Assembly (NCBI GenBank): GCA_027382625.1
Contig: JAJKFJ010023886.1
Coordinates: 1 to 41,205, forward strand
Length of the DNA stretch: 41,205 bases
From: Tetmemena sp. SeJ-2015
Lineage: Eukaryota; Ciliophora; Spirotrichea; Sporadotrichida; Oxytrichidae
Reading direction: 5' to 3'
Positions 9,706-20,634 of this stretch are shown here, one piece after another. How positions within the stretch are numbered: the stretch's first letter is position 1; every line of letters starts with the position of its first letter. A program made the position numbers and the translations under genes. The notes under the pieces were generated by a model. The model worked only from the letters and a program-made list of their open reading frames with translations, did not search any database and was not told where the DNA came from.

Positions 9706-12700
9706 CATTGAGAAGAACTTTGAGATGAGGGCAAAGGACCTGCTTCACCTTTAAGAATTCTTCCCAGCAGTCTTCTCCAATACAAAATCTCAAAAAGCCA
9801 TTTTATACTCATTCAAAAAAAATATTTATTTGATGAGGTATTTTCTATTCATTTAATTTAAATCAAGAAATAATTAAATTTTCAAAGCACTGAATAATAT
9901 ATCTATCTAGAAAAAGGAAATGAAGAGACTCTATTTTAATTTTGCCTCTTAAAGTAGATAGTGGTTGAGGTTGCCATCATAAAATCATAGCTGCAGCTAC
10001 GAACCTGGTGCTGCCCCCAACCTCATTTATATGAAGCCAAATATTCTTACTTTATTACAGCATTTATAGCCTATAAATTTACTTATCTTTCAACTCAACT
10101 ACTAGAATTTTTACACATGAGATTTCATTAACAAATGCTAGAAGCTTTATAATATCAAAGAATTCAAATAAGAATGGGCATCTTAGAAACTTACTGCCAG
10201 TTTATGCATACAAGAGTTATACTTATTCCTCAGATTTCAAGGCAGACAAGATAGTTTAATTAAGATCTATAAAACAAACTACACAAGATTCTAAGACATG
10301 CAGCCTCTAATCAATTAGAATATAAATGATAACCTGGAAATATCATTTTAACTTTTGATTAATATTGACGATTGGTGCGCTTTGTTGAGAGAAGAATTCT
10401 ATTGAGATCATCTATACGAAGCAAATCTTTCGCAAAAGTATGAAGAAGCGTTTTAATTAGTGAGTATTATCTATGGAAGATAAAATGCTCAACTAATATG
10501 ATTAGTAAGAAGGCATGGGTGAAGAGAAGTCTTCCTGTATCTGTAAATTCCAGTGCGACCAGTACCTCGTAAAAATGGTGGCTGTTTAAGTAAGAGAGGG
10601 CTATCAATAAGAGTTGCCTTCTTAAAAATGTGCAACTTATTCATTCCTTAGCTTTTGAAAATTTAATACAAAGCCTCTTCTAAGTGTTAAGACTTATGAC
10701 TCCACTCGAAAACAAATATTAAAAATAATAATAAAAATCCTTGCAAATTTGAAAAGGAAAAAGCAGTATTTAAAAGCATAACCGATAAAGATCCTGGCTC
10801 AGTTTGATGGAAGAGGCTACATTAGGTAAAAGAAAGGATTAGAGGGTTAACCTTGAAGAGCAAATTATATCATTGCTTAAATTCTTCAAGATTATTAAAT
10901 TGAGATCTAAACCTTTATAAATTTTTTTTTAAGCATTAGGAAAACTACATCTTTTCAGAAGCCTCTCTATTTATACCTGACTTAATATAAAATAAGTAAG
11001 TCTTGACTGCATAAAGAAATAAGTTGGAGGATGTGATAAGATTATACCATGAAGATTTTATTTAACATGTAGTTCTTTGATATAGATGATAATTTGTGTA
11101 GCTATAGTCTTTTCAAGTGGAAATATAAGAAACCCAAGGCTAAGCATCGCAACCTTTAATTTATCATCATTTGAGAATTTAAACAATAACAGCAATAACT
11201 TAGAGAAGTAGATAATAAATTGTAAGTTTTTAAAGGGACTTCATAAATGAAGAAGACCCTTCTTGCTGCTTCAAAATATTTTCTTTTCTAAAGCTGACCA
11301 ATTAGATAAAGAACATCAAGCCGCAATTATTGTATAGATATTAATCTTCAATAATATGAGAGTACTCATTTATAATTATTTTTCCTCTAAAAAATCATTA
11401 ACTATTTCTTTATCTTAGCTCTGAAATTTGTTAATCTTCTGTTAAATTATTATAAGGAATCGTCAGCTGCAACTATTTCAAACAATGCCTTGGTTATCAG
11501 TCCTTATTGCTTTCAGTAGCCAGTTCTGTTATAGTTTTGATTAAAATCTTTAAGCCTTATTTAATTCTTCTAGAATCGATTGGTAAAATGAAGGGTGCAT
11601 TCTTTCTAAAGTTTAATAATATTTTAAATTGCATATGAAAATCAGTTTTTGTATTATAAAATGTTTAATTAAGATAATGGAAATTAAATTCTCAACTTTT
11701 GGTAGTTGATTGCCTGGAATTCACTATCTATCTTTTGCCTTATTTGGTATTTTATAATACTAAGCTCTTGCGACCTTTAAAATATAAGGTTTATTTAAAA
11801 GATAATTGAAAATCCACGACTCAAAGACTTGTTTCATATGTAATCAACGAAAGGATTTTCTACAGCAGGAAGCTAAAATGGACATCTGAATCTCCTAAAC
11901 CAATAATATGTTGATTGTCTATTTGAAAATCTTTAAACAAAGAGAAAAATACTTTGAGGAGTAAAAATCTTGTATTTAATATAAGAAATCTTTCATAAAA
12001 TAAAAGTCTTTATACACCTCCATCGAAAGTTCCCTTTAAATAATAAAAGAGTAAATAAATATGATCTCTTTGATAATCGAAGGTATCTTTTTTTATTTAA
12101 ATGAATAGTTCTATGATGAAAGACACGATCAAGGTACCAACAGATCATTTTATGATTAAATAACTCTGCCTCATATGGGGTGAATAAGAAGGTGATGTAG
12201 AGCTGCTTGAAATTATTAGGAAAAAACTTCACTTTCAATACTTATAACAGAAACAAGAATAGTTCTTTTTTGTTCATGAGGTATGTTGAAGATTAAGAAA
12301 ATAGTATATTTATTTACTACATTTGGCTTATTAAACAATAATAAAGTCTCATGTATTTATTTCGCAGGAGAATAACTGAACAGCTTCAGAGCATAGAGAT
12401 CAGCATAATATAGCTAGGCTTTTAATTCTAACCTGATATTAAAACTGCTGCTAATAAATGAATAGCTTTCTTTCCATGATGTGAATATGAATATTGTAAT
12501 TTATCCGAAAATAGTGCAATTGAATATCTTGAGGCTGTTTTACACATCAATTTTGAGCAACTCTCCTTCCTCAGAGATACCACACTCTAATGAAAGAAGC
12601 TGTTACTCTCCAGATATATCTAATGTTTCATCAACCAAATTATCAAGTACTCTCTTAGCAATTATAATTAAGCAAGCTGTACAAGACTTTGGCTGAATAA

Positions 12701-13151
12701 GAGGGAATACTAATGGAGCAACAAAAATGAAATGATTGAAGAGACACAAGCTAGCGTTTAAATAAACATCTATACTTCATAAGTATTATCTATAATTGTT
12801 TACCTTGGCGAGATCATCTTAATGCCTTTCTATGCAATAACAAATCCTGAAAAATCACTTATTAAAACTATAGCTACTGCTTAAAGAACAAATAAAGCTT
12901 AATAAAATGATACCAGTTATGATAATATCATACTTTCACTTGGAAGACTTAAGATGACCTATTGAAATCATTTTATTAAGTTGAAATAGCTCTGTGCTAA
13001 GCTTTAGCTTTATGATATACTCTTAAAGTATCAATTTTACAATTTTTATGTATTAACAAGAATAAAAAATGGATAACATATAATGCCATAATAATTTGAA
13101 GTTAGCTCCATAAAAAGATACTAAACAAGAGAGTCATTCTTTTTAAAGTGA
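9658..13151 (+). CDS. Giant unrecognised helical protein (frames broken)
   Basis: Protein-like text continues on the plus strand beyond the transposase frame. Blocks are 9,660-9,815 (SLLGDIEKNFEMRAKDLL), about 9,820 to TGA 10,327 (200 codons without TGA), 10,441-10,750, 10,801-11,240, 11,250-11,950, 11,960-12,480, and 12,489 to TGA 13,149-13,151. The final block has TGAs at 12,591 and 12,963, both inside otherwise continuous sequence and readable as Trp. The first switch falls near 9,658; the second lies at an A8 run (about 9,815-9,822). The protein is rich in Leu, Ile, Gln and Lys and looks all-helical, with no recognised domain. It could be the continuation of the 2.0-9.7 kb coding block, giving a protein of more than 3,000 residues. 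Confidence 0.5.
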
Positions 13152-14090
13152 AAAGTAGTGAGCGAATTGCAGACTTATGCTAGGCTATTGTACTTGAGAC
13201 ATCTGATTTCTAAAATGAAGAATAAATTGCTTTAAACATGAGATAGACTTTAAGAGAGTCTAAACTAATTTCTGAGTTTTTATTTATTGATTTAAACTTA
13301 ATTAGCTTATAATTATTTATATATTTGTTTACAAGTTTTCCCTATAATTCAATTGAGTGATTAAAGTTAGCTATCTCTTTATGCTCATTTCGTAATTCAT
13401 ATTTTAAGATGCTTACACAACAATAATTAAAATTCATCGTCTCACATTTCCTTTTGCAAAATCCATTTCTTTTATTCTTTTATAACTTTAATTGGACTTA
13501 ATTTATTAAATGTAAATATTATGCTTTCCTTCTTGTATTTAAACTACTTTCCATATAACTTTTTTTCAAGTAGCAGCTATAAGGTATCTTTCGGCTAAAC
13601 AATAGGGCATCCCTAAGTTGTTAATTTGAGTGAAAGATCCTTTGAAGAGAGAAGTCTCTTCAGAGGCGTTTAGTATTGTAAACATGCAAGTATCACAGAG
13701 TCAGTTAACCTACATTTTAATGCTAGAAGATTCCTTTAACTCACATCCTAAAGATTCTGCTTACATATAGTTCTGTATAGTTGAGGCAGTTGATTTAAAT
13801 AAGGACAACTGCCCAAAGTCATACCTATGAGTAAACAAAATGCAATAGAGAATTAGCAAGTTGGTCCTCTTCTAGCAAGATAAAAGATGCTAACAATTAC
13901 ATCATCCATTATATTGAAGGTCTCCTATTGTCTTTAAAAACATGAGAAGCGTTAATCTTTTGAGATGCAAACAAAATAAAAGTTACGGGAGTCTTATTCT
14001 AAAAGTTTACTTTTAGTTTGCTTATCTTCTGTTTTTGCAAATATTTTTAAATAACTCCAGAAAGTAGAACTTTCTGTATATAGGTTAAAT
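13152..14090. other. AT-rich intergenic region
   Basis: This stretch is AT-rich with short homopolymers. No coherent frame longer than a few dozen codons, no RNA gene and no repeat was recognised. It separates the plus-strand coding block from the MITE-like element. Confidence 0.3.
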
Positions 14091-14389
14091 ATGATAAGTG
14101 TATCGGAGGGTTATGAAAAGTTGATCTCTAGGGTTGGGAAGAAAGTGGAGGTTTGACTTTTAATATATTACGTATTTAGATATATAGCTGTTTATTTTAA
14201 ATGGTGGAACATGCCAACCTTATTTACAGTTTCTCAGCAATGTATCGGTAGTATTCCCCAGCCATCTTTCTTCTTAGATTCTATTAGCGATTAAATTCAG
14301 AAATTGAATTATTTTTAAATAAGGAGTTTTACGCAACACTTTCTTCCCCACACTAGAGATCTTTCACAACCCTCCGATACACTAATCAT
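14091..14389. mobile_element. MITE-like non-autonomous element with about 55-bp terminal inverted repeats
   Basis: The left end 14,091-14,148 and right end 14,340-14,389 are imperfect inverted repeats sharing TGTATCGGAGGGTTRTGAAA and a following GGGAAGAAAGTG segment. The roughly 190-bp interior is AT-rich and has no ORF. If the true terminus is CGGAGGGTT, the flanking TA on both sides would fit a TA target duplication of the Tc1/mariner type. The symmetry continues a few bases beyond, so the exact ends are uncertain. Confidence 0.75.
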
Positions 14390-14830
14390 GTTCCAACAAT
14401 AATAAAATAAGGTATTTTTTATGCTCGCTTCTAAAAAATATTATTTTAATAAAAATAATCTTGTTATTTAAATAAATCAATAAGACCCTAATGATGTTTA
14501 AACATTTTTAAGATATAATATCTCTCTTAACTGTTTTTTATTTAAATCTAATTTTTATTTTTATTATTTATAATATATTTTTTTTTATAACAAATTTGAT
14601 GGGGATATATTAGCCTATCATTAATTTTATGAGTACTTTAAAAAATAATTGTCTTTGTTCTAATTGGTAACCCAAGATATTAAATTAACATGACATTATA
14701 TATTGTAAGATATAAGAAAACAGTTGGAGATATAATGACTTCTGATATTTTATTCGTAATTACTTGCTTCCCCAAAATCGTTTAATTTTCTTACATTAAA
14801 GTTTGATGGCAGATTAGACTGAGGCTAAGT
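14390..14830. other. Very AT-rich spacer
   Basis: Runs of A and T dominate, with long T stretches near 14,578-14,586. A minus-strand reading may carry the small gene at 14,836-15,105 further down to about 14,700 after an A9 run, but this is weak. Nothing else was recognised. Confidence 0.3.
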
Positions 14831-14835
14831 TTATT

Positions 14836-15105
14836 TTAAAAAAAAATAAAATAATGCAATTTAAAACTTAAAATAAGTTTCTCAAATTTACAAGTAATTA
14901 TTAAATCTAATTGGTAACATTTAAATAAATATTCGTTTTTCAATTCTCCTACGGGAAAATTTGTTTGCTCCAAGCTTACGAATTTGATGAGTGATTCCTT
15001 TGTGACAAATTCTTTAACAATTATCACGAATTTTAAGAGCGAATCTTTAATTCTTTCTGCGCTTAGTTTAATCTTTGTTTAAAATTGCAGGAGTATTGAA
15101 GACAT
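14836..15105 (-). CDS. Small unrecognised protein
   Basis: The minus-strand frame opens with ATG at 15,105 (MSSILLQFQTKIKLSAERIK; one TAA as Gln) and stays open for about 90 codons to a TAA at the edge of an A-rich run near 14,836. In the reassigned code that TAA would be Gln and the frame would continue. The sequence is Lys/Leu/Phe-rich and helical. No domain recognised. Chance cannot be excluded in such AT-rich DNA. Confidence 0.3.
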
Positions 15106-15559
15106 AAACCATATGAGACTAATTCAAATCCTTAATCTTAAGAGAGGGTCAAGCTTTATCATTTTAATAAGTTATTATTAATTGGTTAATATCATTTTTA
15201 TATTATAGCCAAAAGCTTAAAGAGAGAGAGTCGATTGCTTAGAAAAGCACCTTAAGTGATTCCCAAATGATTTTGATAAGTGAAATCACAGCAACTTTAA
15301 ATTTTCACTATAAGTTGCATAGGTTTTAGTTAATCGTTAGTCTTGTTCCATAAATATCAAAAATAAAATTATTAAGATCACATGAATTGACTTTGATTTA
15401 TTAATTTATCTTTCAATGAAATAAGATGGACAAGAAACCTAACGCAAAGACCTAAGACAATCTTTGTAGATCAAACTCAAGCGTCATATATTAAATTTTT
15501 AAAAAGTAATATTAGAAATCATACTACAATAGCAAGATAAGTTAAATTGAGCTTTCAAT

Positions 15560-15990
15560 ACAAGATATTGCAGGCGAAGGTCACTGCTTTGAGACTTCCG
15601 TAAGCTTTCCAAGAAGTCTGGAACCTTACTCTGCATGGAACGAGTGCAGTGGATGGGCGGGAACTGAAGGAAGCACTGGCAGTGCATCTCACCAATCTCG
15701 GAGGAGCCTGAAAAAGTAGAGTTAGAGGGTATGCTAAACATTGTAGAAAAGAGGGCGTGCTTTGATAGTGGGAGCAGTTAGAGGTGCTGCAAACCTCTGT
15801 CTGAAAAAATAAGAGCAAGTAAACTCAAAAGCCTCGAGCCAGGGAAAAAGCGAAGTCTTCCCTAAGAGCGGGTGTTCGGAATGACAAGTGTACGATAATC
15901 AAGCTGTTGCGATAGCTCGATCTCAGAGTATTTAGAGAGTCTGGCAGTTGGGGTGACCTTAGTGACTGTGATCAGGTATTAAATATTATA
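15560..15990 (+). CDS. Possible coding fragment, basic then Ser/Cys-rich, unrecognised
   Basis: GC content rises locally. A frame covering about 15,560-15,990 reads as a plausible protein: RKLSKKSGTLLCMERVQWM, then ISEEPEKVELEGMLNIVEKR and a Ser/Cys-rich stretch. Two TGAs occur early, both readable as Trp. Competing ORFs exist on the opposite strand (15,499-15,741 and 15,555-15,818 in the standard code), so strand and frame are uncertain. No family recognised. Confidence 0.3.
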
Positions 15991-16264
15991 AAAAGCAGCA
16001 AATTAAATCATTTTTGTTATTGACCCATTAAAATCTAAGTGTACTCAGATTTTTCCAAAAACTAAACTCACCAGAACAGAATAATAATAGGTGAAAGCTC
16101 ACTAACTTGTATTTAGTTATGCAATCTCACCAACATAACTATAAGTTGAATATAAGGGTAAGTCTAATAAAAGCTAGAAATGATGTAATAAATATTCATA
16201 AAATTTAAGCTAATATAGCTGAGAATTTAATAAAAAAGAGAAATAAATTATATATTAATTTAAA

Positions 16265-16873
16265 ATGAAAGAAATCAGCGGCAGTTGAGTATCTCAGATT
16301 TAAATAATAATTATACCATTCGATTCAGCAAGAAATTCTAAGAACTTTTCATCCTTGCAACTTTTGTGTGGGAGTGCTCAGTCAAGAGCTATAAATGACA
16401 CAAGTTTTTATGAAGATGATGATGAGGATGAAGAAGAATGCGCGAGTCATATCTCGCTCCTGAGAGGTGCTACGAAGATGATGAAAGAAGAAACTCATAT
16501 TAATTTTTGATAAGCTATCGAACAAGCTGCAGATCAGGGGCTGAATCTACGATTTCAACTGTCACCATTTTGCAACTCTCCATTTATTATTTTAACCAAT
16601 CACCGATTTTAATTAAAATTCCTACTATATTAGTTGAACTCGTTCTCTCTGTTTAAGAGAGCAATCAATTTTGCAATTTCTCTTAAGTTATCTTAATTGG
16701 CATTAATGTAATCATTTCTTAAAGTATTTTGTCTTCGATCATTAAGGCAGCAGCATATAATTTAATAAAATTTCTGTGAAGGGGGAACTAGAATGAATAT
16801 CATATTTTAAATTTAAATGAATAATTTAAAACGATTTCAAGCATTCAAAGATAGACCATAAATAAAAAATTGA
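16265..16873 (+). CDS. Unrecognised protein with acidic Asp/Glu tract
   Basis: ATG 16,265 to TGA 16,871-16,873 gives one frame of 202 codons with two internal TGAs (near 16,286 and 16,509), both readable as Trp. About residue 45 there is an acidic tract (YEDDDEDEEECASH), followed by a hydrophobic, helical C-terminal half ending in a basic segment. TAA/TAG are used as Gln throughout. No known domain was recognised. The length of coherent text supports a gene, but the internal TGAs leave it uncertain. Confidence 0.45.
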
Positions 16874-17100
16874 ATATTTTATGTCCAAGAAATGCCATTT
16901 TATAAATATTAAGAATTTCATTTTTCTCTTTTCACTTGAATATCTATGAATATAATTGAGCAAAATTTTATGAGAATAAAGAAGATAAATTAATTATATC
17001 ATGATCATATATTGATATAACATAGAAATGCATGCAGATTCAGTCCTTGTTCTATTATTAATAAAATATTAGGCTTTAAATTAACTCTTAATTAAATGTC

Positions 17101-17757
17101 TATAACAGCAACAATGACATCAACTACTACTTCTACTACTTCATTAACAATGGCTTCTAGAACTTACATGTGAAAGCCGAGGAGGCAAACGTCCATGACA
17201 TGTAAGACATCCCTCCCTATTAGCAGAATCTCAACTTCTCCTGAAAGATAAAAGAATTACAAATGATTCCTTGGATTTGTATATTTTGGAACAACACCAA
17301 GAACATGAAGAGCCCTTACAGTCTACAACTTTCTAAAGAATCCTACTCTCATACTTGACAGATAACCGCTCAAAGCACGGAAACAAAAGCTATAACTCAG
17401 ACTGAGGTCGTGGTGTTCATGATCTTGGCGATGATCTTGTTGTAGATGGCTACCTCATTAAATTAAAAATCATAATGCTTTAAAACTATCACTAATTTAA
17501 TCTATAGCACTTTGTTCAAGAACTCTATTTTATTATATTTTGATTGACATCCATCATATATCATATTTAAGCCTATAATAGACGCTTTAATTCGTTCACA
17601 GGCTGCCAAGACTACTATACATCGGCGATGATTAAAGCATTTATGCCAAATCTGCAAGTCCACGACTATTGGTTGCATCCTGGGGGCCTTTATCTTTCCT
17701 TAAGACTCCGAATGCCTCAACGCTGTGAGCAGCTTGCTCATACGGCTACTTATGAGA
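17101..17757 (+). pseudogene. Degraded coding sequence interrupted by fold-back element
   Basis: Protein-like fragments appear in more than one frame, for example LDLYILEQHQEHEEPLQS (about 17,278-17,330) and DYYTSAMIKAFMPNLQVHDY (about 17,608-17,667), and run up to the fold-back element. A transposase fragment lies on the other side of that element, so this may be the 5' half of the same decayed transposon gene, but no catalytic motif was seen here. Confidence 0.3.
17710..17741 (+). repeat. Direct repeat, left copy, flanking the fold-back element
   Basis: GAATGCCT followed by similar CT-, GAGCA-, GCT- and CTCAT-containing sequence recurs imperfectly at 18,768-18,803, on the other side of the fold-back element. 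At about 32-36 bases it is longer than a normal target-site duplication. Confidence 0.45.
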
Positions 17758-18031
17758 GAATATTATAGATTTAGAATTGATTTTAAAAATTAGAGATGTT
17801 TTAAATAATTCGTTGGAGTACATTAAATACCCCCCGCCTGAATTAAATATATAAGAGTTAGAAATTAAAGTATTAGAGTGTAACAGAATGGAGTTTAAAA
17901 TTAAAGACCTGACCACCTGACCATCAGTACGATTAAAGAAGTTGGAATACCTGACCACCTGACCAAGAGTAAGATTTAAGGGGTTTGAGATTAGACATGT
18001 CGAGTATAAACACCATAGCCATTTGCTTTGT

Positions 18032-18180
18032 CATCTTTCCATTAGCCATCATAAATATCTCCATCTGCATGAGTACTCCGCCCTAGTCCCAGTAGTAGCC
18101 AATGTAGGTGCCCAGGGTGTGCCCTATGGTGAGTCGGGGGTACCCCCAAAGGGGAGGGGGTTCGAACCCCTCAGGTGACC
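18032..18180 (+). repeat. Inner GC-rich arm, left copy
   Basis: This is the reverse complement of 18,313-18,461 with only a few differences near the outer end and one at CCTATGG/CCCATGG. It contains two self-complementary blocks, GGGGGTACCCCC and GGGGTTCGAACCCC. Confidence 0.9.
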
Positions 18181-18312
18181 GGAGGGAGTTTTTCTGTGAG
18201 TACAGGTTAGTCAAGTGAAGAGGGCCAAGTTGAGTGAAGGAGAACAGTGTTAGTGATCAGAGCCATGAGAGACTAAGTAGCAGTGGCATAACATTGAGGG
18301 ACCAGTTGGAGA

Positions 18313-18461
18313 GGTCACCTGAGGGGTTCGAACCCCCTCCCCTTTGGGGGTACCCCCGACTCACCATGGGGCACACCCTGGGCACCTACATTGGCTACTA
18401 CTGGGACTAGGGCGGAGTACTCATGCAGATGGAGATATCTATGAAGGAGAATAGAAAGATG
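18313..18461 (-). repeat. Inner GC-rich arm, right copy
   Basis: Inverted partner of 18,032-18,180. The pair could form a hairpin of about 149 bp around a 132-base loop. Confidence 0.9.
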
Positions 18462-18767
18462 ATAAAGCTTACGGATACAGAGACTATGTGCACTACGGAT
18501 GGAACTCATTTTATTCTTCACCGAAAAACAGAATAAAAGAATAATTTATTCTATTATGCTATAATTCCATTATTCAATTATTCCAAAAGTTTTTAATCCA
18601 CTGACTTTTAATTTTAAACTCCATTCTGTTACACATTAATACTCCAATTTTAAACTATTATATATTTAGTTAATGTTGGGGTATTTAACGCACTCTAACG
18701 AATAATTAAAAACATCTCTAATTTTTAAAATCAATTCCAAATCTACAATACTTCATCAATAGGCACA

Positions 18768-18803
18768 GAATGCCTAAGCCTTGAGCAAGAAGCTGCTTAC
18801 TCA
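18768..18803 (+). repeat. Direct repeat, right copy, flanking the fold-back element
   Basis: Imperfect copy of 17,710-17,741, starting GAATGCCT and ending CTCAT, in the same orientation just beyond the right outer arm. Confidence 0.45.
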
Positions 18804-18954
18804 TGGACGAGATAAGCCATCACATGAAATTTCAGGAGACCCTACAAGCTAAGAGCGGCCTTACACTCGCCAGCGCTGTGACCTAATACACAATAGGTTC
18901 CCGGAGTTTCAGAATTCTGTGAGGTGTATCAGATGCATCTATCGCGAGAGCAGG

Positions 18955-19543
18955 ATTAAGTGAAAGAGCTTCGTTTTGAAGAGTCTTCTGTCAAATTATC
19001 TCTCGAACAAGATACCAAAACTCACAACAGCGATGGTCTGAGAAATCGAAGTGGCAGTGGTGGCGTAGCGCTCGGTGCTATTCCTTGACGAGGCGATGAT
19101 TACTTTCTTTACGAATCAGAGATTTAACATCGGCGAGCCTCGTGACAACATCCTGGTCCCTAATAAGCTTAAGCAAGGCCAGATCCTGGTAGTTTTGGCC
19201 CCTATATTTGCAGACATGGTAGGGTTCTCTTAAACATCTATGAGCGCTTAGTTAATGCGGAGAAGTTTACGATTACCTACTTAGCCTCTCTGATGTCCAC
19301 AAAAGCAGCAAGGCAGTGAGCCTTTTTGAGAAGCTTGACATTGTATTAATCTTCACACCCACCTATTCCACTGAGATTAACTCCATCAAGATCTACTTCA
19401 CTATCGCGAAGTTAAAGTTAAAACGCATCAAGCTTCGCCCTGTCAAAAAGAAGCCACGAATAAGAGACCAAGTCAGAGATTCATGTCTTCTTCTTGCATA
19501 CTTGAATTACCACGTCTCTTCCCATCCTACAGAAGGATTCTGA
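18955..19543 (+). pseudogene. Decayed Tc1/mariner-type transposase
   Basis: The first catalytic Asp is in VLFLDEAMITFF (GAC 19,087). It is followed by text typical of this family (RFNIGEPRDNILVP). The second Asp is in LSDVHKSSKAV (GAT 19,292) and the third position in YSTEINSIK, where the expected N-P-I-E reads N-S-I-K, a Glu-to-Lys change. The first Asp lies in one frame and the other two in another, so there is at least one frameshift. A standard-code ORF covers 19,316-19,543. Frameshift and lost catalytic acid make it inactive. It differs clearly from the GC-rich transposase at 7.8-8.8 kb. Confidence 0.65.
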
Positions 19544-20154
19544 ATTATTTTGCGAATTAATAGTTAAAATAATATTTTAAGCACTTATTATCCCCTATTG
19601 ATCTGTCTTCCAGAGGCCAACCATGTTTTACTCAATAAAGAAAAGTCTTACGGGCTTGCCTTAATATGCTGATGGTGACAAGTGCCCTCAGTACTCTGAG
19701 AACAATATCATTTTTTGATGAGCTTCCTTAGGTTTTCTTGCCTTAAATATCTTGCCTGTCAGCTTTCAGAAGCTAGATTGTTCGACCTTGCTTCTCTAAA
19801 TTTTTTTCTGAGACAGAAAATGTTGAGCAAGAGTCTAATGCTTGAACCTTTGCACGAAAATAAGATCTAGTTGAGCTTTTCATCCTGTCTCAACAATCAA
19901 TTGCGAGCCTCATAGAAAGCCTTTATCACTTGCTATTGATAATATTTATGTAAAGAGTTCGTCATTAGTTTGCAAGTAACATGAGGGACCGGTTACACTA
20001 GTTATGAGCTTGTTTTAGTGGGTGATATAAAAATCTATTTTTCTACACTGGTGGGGTGCTTAATTCCTCTAATTCTATTCAATTCTATTCTATTAAAGAG
20101 TTAACGACGTTGAAAAGTAGTGACTGGTAGAAGGCTTGACATTCTCGCTGAAAT
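19544..20154. other. Intergenic region without recognised gene
   Basis: Mixed-composition DNA. Short protein-like fragments appear but no frame holds for more than about 40 codons. A small run of ATTCTATTCAATTCTATTCT lies near 20,074-20,093. No RNA gene or repeat recognised. Confidence 0.3.
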
Positions 20155-20634
20155 TTTTGGAGTGAGCTTGCACTTCTAAATCCTCGCCTAATCTAATCTA
20201 AAATCTCTTCACATAGTGCTTGTCGTACCTACCAACTTGAGATAATTCATCCGAAGAAGTTTCTTACCAGCACTTAGGATTTGGCAGAGATAGTCGCGGT
20301 TGACGTTCTCTATGAGAAGGAGGCAGTAGTTCTCTGCAGAAAGAAAGGAGGCCAGGAGGAACTAAATAACCAAAGTCAGGAAGACAAAGATGCCATGACT
20401 AGATAGATCGGAATCACCTTCCCAGCTCTTGAGTGTTATCTTAAAAGAAATTTCATTAATCTCCATGACTCATATCCTCTCTTTTTGAATTATCTAGACT
20501 AAACAATTAAATAGCAGTCTCGTTATAAACATCTAAACAAAGTAGATAAGTTATCATTTAGTAAATCGATTCAACCAAGATAGATATTGAGTTAGTAAAT
20601 TACAATTAATTTTTTGAGAGAGCTATAGGTGTGA
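20155..20634 (+). CDS. Unrecognised protein, about 160 residues
   Basis: The frame is free of TGA from 20,155 to the TGA at 20,632-20,634 and uses TAA/TAG as Gln. It contains a well-formed central section (QDLAEIVAVDVLYEKEAVVL, then a hydrophilic QEELNNQSQEDKDAMTRQ linker and FPALECYLKRNFINLHD). No ATG is obvious at the 5' end, and two TGAs just upstream (about 20,137 and 20,152) would be Trp if the frame extended. No domain family recognised. Confidence 0.5.

Larger units (their letters stand above)
17758..18754. mobile_element. Nested fold-back element (two stacked inverted repeats)
   Basis: The outer arms 17,758-17,906 and 18,603-18,754 are AT-rich imperfect inverted repeats of about 150 bp. 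The inner arms 18,032-18,180 and 18,313-18,461 are 149-bp, nearly perfect inverted repeats of much higher GC. A 132-bp unique loop (18,181-18,312) sits in the centre. No transposase lies inside. The left interval has two copies of CCTGACCACCTGACCA (near 17,908 and 17,951). The architecture fits a fold-back/MITE-type element or two nested insertions. It sits within degraded coding sequence. Confidence 0.85.

Noticed and set aside
15555..15818. Two overlapping minus-strand Ser/Cys/Phe-rich ORFs
   Set aside because: Their composition is typical of an antisense reading, and the plus strand gives a more balanced protein. Neither strand is convincing enough to keep these ORFs.
18155..18180. A tRNA gene at GGGGTTCGAACCCC
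   Set aside because: Only the T-arm-like palindrome is present. No cloverleaf, anticodon arm or pairing acceptor stem could be built on either strand.
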